Shown in pieces: positions 57,496-64,000 of a stretch of 64,000 nt of DNA. Under the pieces are notes generated by a model. It made no database searches. It saw only the letters and a program-made list of their open reading frames with translations, and was not told the origin of the DNA. How positions within the stretch are numbered: the first letter of the stretch is position 1; every line of letters begins with the position of its first letter. This stretch comes from Clostridiaceae bacterium (GTDB lineage Bacteria; Bacillota_A; Clostridia; Clostridiales; Clostridiaceae). A program made the position numbers and the translations under genes. The DNA lies in contig JAQSXU010000003.1 in the NCBI GenBank assembly GCA_029256485.1, positions 62,001-126,000 of the forward strand, read 5' to 3'.

Positions 57496-58110
57496 TTAAT
57501 CATTTACACAAGTTAATTCATGAACACCTACTTCGTATGATTTGCGTAAATTATTACACAAATCTATATATCCTTTTGAATGTATTCTTCCTCTTATAGA
57601 AATTTTAGAACCTTCTAATAATCTAACAAAATTTTCAGCTTTCTTGTCATATGCAACCAATGGTATGTAATCAAATCTTTCAGGTTGATTGTCTCTTTGA
57701 ACTTTTAATTTTAGCTCAACAACACTTCTGCCATTCGAAGTTTTCTTCATTATAGGAGATTGACAAATAACTCCTACAGCGTTGTACTTATTAGTATAAT
57801 CGCATTCATTTTTTTCTTTTACCACTTTTGGCAAAACATATAATTCGCAAATTCTTTTTTTATATTCATTACTATACTTATTGAAAGAGCAAAAAGTACC
57901 TTCAATATTTACACAAGTAGATTTACTAAATAGTTCTATAAATTTACTATCACCCCACAATAATACCTTTACTTCGTTATTAATTCCTTGAACTGATTTA
58001 TATAAAAGCTCACTCTCATATACAATTCGCTCTTTGTTGTCTTTCCCTACAAATCTATGATTTTCTCTAATTATGCCTGAAGTCATGCCTTCTAAGATTA
58101 CTTTATTCAT
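57496..58110 (-). CDS. Double OB-fold, SSB-like protein
   Basis: A 204-residue protein. GGAG 9 bases upstream selects the ATG at 58110 over a longer frame to 58155. Two OB-fold halves: 1-100 (VILEGMTSGIIRENHRFV, VNIEGTFCSF) and 105-204 (NAVGVICQSPIMKKTSNGRS, then VVELKLKVQRD and YIPLVAYDKKAENFVRLLEG). The second is clearly similar to bacterial SSB/PriB strands. It may bind single-stranded DNA, or RNA, in element replication. Confidence 0.75.
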   Translation of the reverse strand: MNKVILEGMTSGIIRENHRFVGKDNKERIVYESELLYKSVQGINNEVKVLLWGDSKFIELFSKSTCVNIEGTFCSFNKYSNEYKKRICELYVLPKVVKEKNECDYTNKYNAVGVICQSPIMKKTSNGRSVVELKLKVQRDNQPERFDYIPLVAYDKKAENFVRLLEGSKISIRGRIHSKGYIDLCNNLRKSYEVGVHELTCVND

Positions 58111-58133
58111 ATAAATCTCCTCATTATTATGTA

Positions 58134-58179
58134 ATACATAATGTATGTATCTCAATTTTTATTATTAAGTGTTAAACAC
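58134..58179. promoter_or_regulatory. Palindromes upstream of the SSB-like gene
   Basis: ATACAT-A-ATGTAT (58134-58146) and GTGTTAAACAC (58169-58179) lie in the upstream region of the 58110 gene. Possible operators; no clear -35/-10 pair. Confidence 0.4.
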
Positions 58180-58221
58180 ATAATTTATTATATTAAAAAA
58201 AAATCAGAATATAATATAAGG

Positions 58222-58290
58222 ACAGGTCAAGGCGAAGGGATTATAACTGAGAATCGGCAAAATAAAGGTTCAAATCCCTCTCTTTTACAT
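58222..58290 (+). tRNA. tRNA-like remnant
   Basis: A -10 box TATAAT (58210-58215) precedes a tRNA-like stretch ending in a T-loop (GGTTCAAATCC). The acceptor strands do not pair and no regular anticodon arm is found, but the stretch is followed by a terminator, as a small RNA gene would be. Probably a decayed tRNA. Confidence 0.35.
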
Positions 58291-58299
58291 AAATATTTT

Positions 58300-58335
58300 A
58301 AATAAAAGCAAATGACCTCAATGCTTTTATTTTTT
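58300..58335 (+). terminator. Terminator after the tRNA-like remnant
   Basis: AAATAAAAGCA pairs with TGCTTTTATTT followed by TTTT. Confidence 0.7.
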
Positions 58336-58403
58336 TGTCTAAATTTTTTGCTTTAAGTGTTTGCATATTGAAAATTTTTTACTCTTAAAAGGCAATTAAT
58401 ATG

Positions 58404-58451
58404 TTAAAAACTTAAGGACTGGTATTATAATACCAGTCCTTAAGTTTTTAA
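58404..58451. terminator. 48-bp perfect palindrome (probable bidirectional terminator)
   Basis: A 24-bp arm beginning TTAAAAACTTAAGGACTGG meets its exact complement without a spacer; the centre is between 58427 and 58428. It ends the minus-strand 58460 gene. The length and perfection exceed all other terminators in the window. Confidence 0.75.
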
Positions 58452-58459
58452 TGCATAAA

Positions 58460-58813
58460 TTATTTATTTTTTGTAGGCAATTTTTCCATTGCTTTTTCGA
58501 TAATACTTTGCCCAATCCCTGTTTTTTCTGACATTTCTTCAATAGATACATTTTGAGCTATTAGTTGATTTAACAAATTTAAAACATTATACCCTTTATA
58601 ATTTTCAACATATGGTGCTAACTTTTCAAGTTCACTTTGGTTTTCGTAAAAATACTCAATTGCACCTCTTAAAAAACCTGAACTATCAATTACCACATTG
58701 GAAATTAAGGATGTCATATCTGTCAATTCATTTAAATGTTCCTTATTCCTGTCTAATAATAATAAATTTAACTTTATAAACAATTCTGATTCTGTTATTT
58801 GTTTAGGCCTCAT
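58460..58813 (-). CDS. Small protein with possible helix-turn-helix end
   Basis: A 117-residue helical protein. The last 35 residues (QNVSIEEMSEKTGIGQSIIE) have helix-turn-helix spacing. No family is recognised. GGAG precedes the ATG; it lies 23 bp from the 58837 membrane gene and may be the last gene of the Tad-side operon. Confidence 0.6.
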   Translation of the reverse strand: MRPKQITESELFIKLNLLLLDRNKEHLNELTDMTSLISNVVIDSSGFLRGAIEYFYENQSELEKLAPYVENYKGYNVLNLLNQLIAQNVSIEEMSEKTGIGQSIIEKAMEKLPTKNK

Positions 58814-58836
58814 TTATATCTCCTTTATTCACTTTT

Positions 58837-59628
58837 TTATTTTCTTGCCTTTCTTCTTATATTTGAGTTTTCATAAGATTCTTCATTGATTATTTCTTTA
58901 ATACTTTCAACAGTATTTTCATTTATATTTGCTATAATTGAAGGTTGTTCCATGGTAGTATTATTAGTTATTGGTTTTACATCGCTATCCCGTTTAAAAT
59001 TAGATAACTTATTTAACCCTAATTCTCTATCTCTTAGTGTATTAAAACGTTGAAATGAAGGAATATAAGCTAAATCAGTGCTATTATAAATATCAACTAC
59101 ACTGTTTGATAAATACTTTACTGTTGCATATTTATCATGATAGAATAATAAAAAGATTACCAATATAAATGCTAATATTGCAATTGGTGTTAACATCCAA
59201 TCAAATCCAGACTTAATAAATATTATAATGCTACTACCAATAGGTTTGTTTTTATATATTTTTACAAATGTAAGGAGAATCTCTAATGCAATAAGGATAC
59301 AACCTCTTATTACTGCTCCAACAGTAAAGGGCAATGTATATGTTATAAATGTTGACAAATCATAGTAATTTCTTCGATAATAAGCTTCTATTTTACCAGT
59401 ACGTATCATCGGGAATATTATTCCAAAAAATATCATTGAGCATATGGCAACATCGATATCATATGCTTTTAAAGCTTTAGGATATCCCACTATAAAAAAT
59501 ATTGTCAACAATATTAAATTTATTGGCATTATTGCACGTATAGCATTTTTAAGAATCTCTTTCAGCTCATAATGCACTAAGTATTTCGAATTTTTATTAT
59601 AATTATTATTATCTTTTTTCCATCTCAT
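58837..59628 (-). CDS. Polytopic membrane protein
   Basis: A 263-residue protein with about four membrane segments between residues 30 and 165 (INLILLTIFFIVGYP, ICSMIFFGIIFPMI, LTPIAILAFILVIFLLFY) and a soluble Asn/Glu-rich C-terminal 90 residues. No family is recognised. Its place next to Tad-like genes suggests a part of the same secretion or transfer machine. Confidence 0.65.
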   Translation of the reverse strand: MRWKKDNNNYNKNSKYLVHYELKEILKNAIRAIMPINLILLTIFFIVGYPKALKAYDIDVAICSMIFFGIIFPMIRTGKIEAYYRRNYYDLSTFITYTLPFTVGAVIRGCILIALEILLTFVKIYKNKPIGSSIIIFIKSGFDWMLTPIAILAFILVIFLLFYHDKYATVKYLSNSVVDIYNSTDLAYIPSFQRFNTLRDRELGLNKLSNFKRDSDVKPITNNTTMEQPSIIANINENTVESIKEIINEESYENSNIRRKARK

Positions 59629-59703
59629 GTTTAGCTCCTGTATATTGTGAAATTACAATAATGCTTAGTATATAACACTATTGTAATTTTATATATGCTG
59701 GTA

Positions 59704-60207
59704 TTATTCAGCTACTTTGTCTTGGTTAATCATATCTTTTAATTCCTGTTCAGATACGTTATATTTTTCAAGTTCAGATTTTAAACCGTATAATGCCTCT
59801 GTTATTGTTTCTTGGTCATAATTAGCCAATTTTGAATTTAGTTCATCAATTAACTTTTGTTTATCTATATTACTTATTTCATCTTTGGCATTTTCTAAAG
59901 CATTTTCAATTGTTGTATCTATAGTATTTTTAATATTTTCAGAATCAATAATACCTGTTTCTTCTCTTTTTTTAACAAGTCCATCATATGTGTTTTGAGC
60001 TACATTATCATAACCATTTTTCAAAACCCCTCCTAAAGGAAGATTGCTAAAATCCTCAGAGTTCCATAAAAACCCTATATTAAACAATAAATAGATAATT
60101 CCTAAAAAAATAACAAATTTGATTAACGATTTTACAAAAAATACTGCTAAGGACAATGCAATAAATATCACTATTAATCCTATAATAAATTCATTCAATA
60201 TACCCAC
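59704..60207 (-). CDS. Membrane-anchored coiled-coil protein
   Basis: A 167-residue protein with two adjacent N-terminal membrane segments (about 5-24 and 29-47) and a helical, charged C-terminal 115 residues (NAKDEISNIDKQKLIDELNS, LYGLKSELEKYNVSEQELKD). Regulon promoter at 60298; GGAGG upstream. Function unknown. Confidence 0.65.
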   Translation of the reverse strand: MGILNEFIIGLIVIFIALSLAVFFVKSLIKFVIFLGIIYLLFNIGFLWNSEDFSNLPLGGVLKNGYDNVAQNTYDGLVKKREETGIIDSENIKNTIDTTIENALENAKDEISNIDKQKLIDELNSKLANYDQETITEALYGLKSELEKYNVSEQELKDMINQDKVAE

Positions 60208-60297
60208 CTCCTCTGATTTTTATATTATATGCTTGATTTAGGTTTATATATTAAAGACATTTACTTTTGTTCTAAATTTTAATTTCTTCTTTTCGTA

Positions 60298-60338
60298 ATT
60301 ATATCACATTTTAACCTATTTGTAAATAATATTTTACA
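60298..60338 (-). promoter_or_regulatory. 41-bp promoter module (copy 11)
   Basis: Minus strand: TGTAAA (60333-60338), 6 bp, TTTACA (60321-60326), 17 bp, TATAAT (60298-60303); perfect inverted repeat. Drives the 59704 membrane gene and perhaps 58837. Confidence 0.88.
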
Positions 60339-60416
60339 TTTTTACATTAAGAACATTTTTTCGGATAGATGGTTAAAAAAAGAACTACAGTATCTAAACT
60401 AATAGTTCTTAAATCA

Positions 60417-61346
60417 CTAAAACATTCCTGAATCAGTAAGCATATTTAAACTTGTTACTACCAATGGCATTACTGTGAGAGTAATAATAACTACAAAAGG
60501 AACAACCATTGATGCTTGTGTATATATCAATTGAGATAAGTCATTTTTTCTTTTTATTAAAGCTGTTTCTTCAACAATTGTTTTAAAATTACTCTCAAGT
60601 ATCATAATACAATCATCTTTAGCATATTCTCCTATATCCTCTAACAGGGCGAATGTTTCAACGAATTTTTTGCTTTGAAAATTATCTTTAAGGTATTCCA
60701 TTCCTTCATGCTTATTTCTTATATAAATTCTATAACCTTGTTCAAAAGTAAATCTATGATGTGTGTTTAGTTTTGACAAAGCAAATAATATTTCTGTTAT
60801 AGTTTTACTTGAACGAAGCATCAATATTATAAACATTTGTAATATAGGAATATCTTTATTGCTAATTACTGTATACCTTTTTACTTTGCTTTTTAATATT
60901 ATATTTGGAATTAATGAAATCGCAAGCCAAAACATACTTATTAATAACATTGTTCCAACTTCTAATTCTTTAGCTTCTGTTTCAATCCCTAATAAAATAC
61001 CCGATAATTGAGATGAATATTTAGCAATTAATAAATTAATACCTGCTAACAAAATACATATCATAAACACAAGTGTTTTGTAAGTCATAAAACTGCTTAC
61101 CGTATATTTCTCTAATAAATTAGCAAACTTTAATTTGTTTTTCAGTTCATCGCCTTTAATTGTCAAATTATTGTCGTCTTCTACAAACCATTTAAACGGA
61201 ATCACATATGACCATTGATAAAATTTGTTGTGCCAACTTGATTCAAATTTATTAAATTCGATAGTTTGGGTTTTATTAATAAGATGGGTATTATACATTA
61301 AAACCATAATAATTAACCATAATGTTAAAACTATACCATATATCAT
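60417..61346 (-). CDS. TadC-like (type II secretion F-domain) membrane protein
   Basis: A 309-residue membrane protein with an N-terminal segment, a hydrophobic pair around 85-115 and 130-150, and the C-terminal T2SSF-type layout: a cytosolic helical domain (LKDNFQSKKFVETFALLEDI, then AKDDCIMILESNFKTIVEE) followed by a membrane segment (MVVPFVVIITLTVMPLVV). It starts 4 bp after the 61351 gene. With the next two genes it forms the inner-membrane core of a Tad-like machine. Confidence 0.78.
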   Translation of the reverse strand: MIYGIVLTLWLIIMVLMYNTHLINKTQTIEFNKFESSWHNKFYQWSYVIPFKWFVEDDNNLTIKGDELKNKLKFANLLEKYTVSSFMTYKTLVFMICILLAGINLLIAKYSSQLSGILLGIETEAKELEVGTMLLISMFWLAISLIPNIILKSKVKRYTVISNKDIPILQMFIILMLRSSKTITEILFALSKLNTHHRFTFEQGYRIYIRNKHEGMEYLKDNFQSKKFVETFALLEDIGEYAKDDCIMILESNFKTIVEETALIKRKNDLSQLIYTQASMVVPFVVIITLTVMPLVVTSLNMLTDSGMF

Positions 61347-61350
61347 TTAA

Positions 61351-62337
61351 TTACCTCCTTCCGTTCTTAGCTGTAATTGTAGAATTTATTAATACTGTCC
61401 CAAAAATTGCAGAAATTCCAGCAATTAAGCATATCAGTCCCATAATACTTTCAAAGAAAAATACTTTTGCGTCAGGATTTAACATAAGGTTTCCAAAAAA
61501 ACCTAAAACTCCTACAGCACCTAAACCATAATTTATAATGACCGTTGGCACATTTTCAGTAGTTGACTTCTTTATGGCATTATTTTCTTTATCTATAATA
61601 TCTGCAAGTACTCTTAGATTTGCAATGATATCTTCTTTTTTACTTTGTTCTTTATAACTTATTAAAATTGAAACAAATGAGTGAATCCATACACTATTCA
61701 TTTCATCAGCAAATTCCATTAGACATTTTTCATAATTACCACTAAGCATTTTTCTTGATAAATCAAAGAAAGAACTTCTTAAAGGCTCTTCTAATATTCT
61801 ACTTGTTTCATATACTACTGTTTTCAAATCACCATCTTTTGATAAAAATTTTACAAAATGTTTTATGATATAAGGCAATTGTTGTTGTACTATATTATCT
61901 ATCTTTATTGTATTAAGCTGTATCAACTTAATGGAGCAAAAATGAATTAGTAAAGGCATTAGGACTCCAAGAATTGCTTTATCTAATACAAAAAATACAA
62001 TCAAAGATATAAATTCTAACATATATATTAGTACAGAAAGAATTTTTTCAAATCTCTTATTTTTTTTATAAAAATAATAGTCAGCGATACTTTCTTTTAA
62101 AGAATTAATATAGAAGAAACCTTTGTTTTCCGTATCATTTTCTTTCTCAGTTCCTTCAATACTATCGCTTCCATTATATAATTTTTTAATTCTTTTATAA
62201 TTTTTTGTAATTCGAATAATAGATATAGCTGTAATTACTATTAAACATAATAAAATGATATTTGTATTGTCTTTAGTGAACAATGGAGAAATTATTTTGA
62301 ATATCTCCAAATTCATTATTTTATCTATATAATTCAT
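61351..62337 (-). CDS. TadB-like (type II secretion F-domain) membrane protein
   Basis: A 328-residue protein with an N-terminal membrane segment (23-42), a hydrophobic pair near 105-135, a cytosolic helical F domain (IIKHFVKFLSKDGDLKTVVY, LSGNYEKCLMEFADEMNS) and two C-terminal segments (VIINYGLGAVGVLGFF, SIMGLICLIAGISAIF). Typical TadB length and order. Confidence 0.78.
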   Translation of the reverse strand: MNYIDKIMNLEIFKIISPLFTKDNTNIILLCLIVITAISIIRITKNYKRIKKLYNGSDSIEGTEKENDTENKGFFYINSLKESIADYYFYKKNKRFEKILSVLIYMLEFISLIVFFVLDKAILGVLMPLLIHFCSIKLIQLNTIKIDNIVQQQLPYIIKHFVKFLSKDGDLKTVVYETSRILEEPLRSSFFDLSRKMLSGNYEKCLMEFADEMNSVWIHSFVSILISYKEQSKKEDIIANLRVLADIIDKENNAIKKSTTENVPTVIINYGLGAVGVLGFFGNLMLNPDAKVFFFESIMGLICLIAGISAIFGTVLINSTITAKNGRR

Positions 62338-62388
62338 ATATATAGCAAGAATGGATTATCCATTCTTGCTAAAATTTCACTTCCTTTC

Positions 62389-63993
62389 TTATAAATCTTG
62401 TAATTCTGACATTGGTACTCCATACTCGTTAAGTCTTTGTTTAAATGTATCAGAAATTCGGTTATTAGTCCTTACATATCTACCTTTTGTAGAATCTTCT
62501 TTATCAGATTCCCAATAATATAATAAGTTCATTTTTTCAAAGTCTTTTTTCTCGTTTAAGTAAACTTCACTTATAGATTTAATTCTTATTGAATTTCCAA
62601 CTTTTCTCATAATTATTACAATATCAACAGATTTTGCAATTTTATCTCTAACATTTTTTATATTTGAGTTTGAATTATCTCCATTATACATATCAACACA
62701 CATATCAAGAAATGAATAATCATCTAATGCGTGAGCTGTAAACATGTTTCCTTTTGTCTTTAAGTTTGCTTCATAAACTTGTTTAAATTCGTCACCTCTT
62801 GATTCTGGTATGATAACTCTACTTGCAGTTGTACGAAGTGATGCTCTTATTAATTTAACAAATGAAAAACCTTTTTCATCATTAACGTTTAGTATAACAA
62901 CGTCATGGTCTTTTAATACCCTCTCTACGTCAGTTTCGCTTACAGAAGCTATAACAACTTTTCTTTCTATAGGTTTAGTATAACTTAATAAATAGTTTAT
63001 AAAAGTCGTTTTACCTGTACCCATTTCGCCACCTATGCCTATATTAGCTTTACCAAAAACTAATATTTTCATAAGGTTATCAATGAAAGTATCTACCGTA
63101 CCGTAATTTTTCATATTTTGAAGGTCTGGAACAAAGTTTCCAAACTTTCTGATATTCAATACATAACTTTCAGAAGCGTCAGGTATAATAATGTTAACTC
63201 TATCTCTGTTTGCTCTTGTAGCTTCTATAAGTGCATTTTCTACATTGTTTAATTCCTTTTTGGCAAATGATATTGCCCTTGAATACACATTTATTAATTC
63301 ATCAAGATTTTCAAATGTTTTATTATATTTTATTTTTTCCCCATTCTTTACGTAATAAATATCACATCTGAATTTTGGATGAATAAAACCATTTACCATG
63401 ATTTCTCCAACGTCAATATCGTCATCTATTTCTTGCAATATTCCCATTCCGTAAAAGTTGGCGTATATTTTTTTAGTATAATTATTTATTTGTTCTTCAG
63501 TTAATTCGTCATGATTGAATATTATTTGTCTTATTTTATTTTCAACATAACTTCTTGCATTATCATCCATTGTGCACATTTTAAGCATTAATGTATGATG
63601 TTCTACTTCTTTCTGAGTTCCCCCAGGTTCATCCATTTTATCTTTTACTTCTATTATTAGGTTTTCATAAAACTCTTTTTCACTTAAAACTCTTTGTTTC
63701 TTTAATCGTTCTGTTTCATCGATATTAAACTCTTTGCCTATATTTATAATTTTATCTTCTACTGTTTCTTTTGTAACTGGATTAATATATCTTGTAATAA
63801 TGTTACACAACGATACATCTAAAGAAATAAATGTGTCAGAGTTAACTTTACCATAAAACAAATTATCCCCATTCATTGAACATATATCTAATATAAAATC
63901 ATTATCTTCAAAGTCTAAATCGAGTTCTAAAATATCTACTATTTCATTACCCTTTTTAAGAGTAATAGGATTAGAAGAAAATTTTCTATTCAT
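62389..63993 (-). CDS. TadA/CpaF-like secretion ATPase
   Basis: A 534-residue hexameric-type secretion ATPase. The N-domain (about 100-290) carries INDLMVNG-like VGEIMVNGFIHP; the ATPase domain has Walker A GGEMGTGKTT (K328), the Asp/Walker B region RVIIPESRGDE (E397; usual form VGEVRG) and NMFTAHALDD (His box). It powers pilus assembly or protein/DNA transfer with the two F-domain proteins downstream. The start at 63993 is 7 bases from the window end; a preceding ribosome binding site is outside the window. Confidence 0.9.
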   Translation of the reverse strand: MNRKFSSNPITLKKGNEIVDILELDLDFEDNDFILDICSMNGDNLFYGKVNSDTFISLDVSLCNIITRYINPVTKETVEDKIINIGKEFNIDETERLKKQRVLSEKEFYENLIIEVKDKMDEPGGTQKEVEHHTLMLKMCTMDDNARSYVENKIRQIIFNHDELTEEQINNYTKKIYANFYGMGILQEIDDDIDVGEIMVNGFIHPKFRCDIYYVKNGEKIKYNKTFENLDELINVYSRAISFAKKELNNVENALIEATRANRDRVNIIIPDASESYVLNIRKFGNFVPDLQNMKNYGTVDTFIDNLMKILVFGKANIGIGGEMGTGKTTFINYLLSYTKPIERKVVIASVSETDVERVLKDHDVVILNVNDEKGFSFVKLIRASLRTTASRVIIPESRGDEFKQVYEANLKTKGNMFTAHALDDYSFLDMCVDMYNGDNSNSNIKNVRDKIAKSVDIVIIMRKVGNSIRIKSISEVYLNEKKDFEKMNLLYYWESDKEDSTKGRYVRTNNRISDTFKQRLNEYGVPMSELQDL

Positions 63994-64000
63994 TTAATTC

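Noticed and set aside
1..64000. CRISPR array or insertion sequence
   Set aside because: No regularly spaced identical repeats and no transposase-like protein were seen; the repeated units are tRNAs and promoter modules.

Overview
The window is very AT-rich DNA with strong AGGAGG-type ribosome binding sites, many TTG and GTG starts, and short perfect terminators with T runs. It has no rRNA and no core housekeeping operon. This suggests a large extrachromosomal or integrated mobile element (big plasmid or plasmid-like phage) of a Clostridium-type Firmicute. Two dense tRNA arrays, phage-like nucleic-acid enzymes, a Tad-like secretion or pilus module and many genes of unknown function fit that view. 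The species itself is inferred, not shown.

Layout. 1-8.7 kb: a partial coiled-coil protein, two gene remnants, a DnaQ-type exonuclease, an NAD-dependent DNA ligase, signal peptidase I, an HNH-like protein and unknowns. 9-14.1 kb: two unknown genes, then two duplicated divergent cassettes, each a DUF262 protein plus a small repeat protein. 14.2-18 kb: small unknown genes, a possible STAS-like protein, and a ketoacyl-ACP-synthase-III-like protein without the usual His and Asn. 18.4-32.1 kb: one long minus-strand operon that looks like an undescribed RiPP-type biosynthetic cluster. It has three B12-type radical SAM enzymes, a PEP-synthase-like phosphotransferase, a YggS-like protein, a kinase-like protein, a 27-residue precursor candidate, a nucleotidyltransferase, PqqD, a CPBP protease, an ABC exporter, a PNPOx-like protein and a histidine phosphatase. 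32.3-35.6 kb: Nudix, tandem YfbR-like HD protein, unknowns. 35.7-38.6 kb and 42.0-43.9 kb: two tRNA arrays with 35 tRNA genes or tRNA-like genes covering all 20 amino acids, each preceded by promoter, short ORF and terminator, and holding three unexplained RNA stem structures. 38.6-41.9 kb: small accessory genes. 44-58.8 kb: RNA-metabolism genes (Thg1-like 3'-5' polymerase, ART-HD fusion, YhaM-like nuclease, SpoT-like hydrolase, kinase-phosphatase-RNA ligase), a third DUF262 gene and an SSB-like double OB-fold protein. 58.8-64 kb: membrane proteins and TadC/TadB/TadA-like proteins.

How it works together. Eleven copies of one strictly spaced 41-bp promoter module (TGTAAA, 6 bp, TTGACA-like -35, 17 bp, TATAAT) precede the ligase operon, the STAS-like gene, both tRNA-array leaders, the Thg1 operon, the ART-HD gene, the YhaM-like gene, the RNA-repair enzyme, a coiled-coil gene and the Tad-side membrane gene. 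TGTAAA and the -35 box form an inverted repeat, so this looks like one regulon of tRNA supply, RNA repair and replication functions under a common regulator not identified here. The biosynthetic operon does not carry this module.
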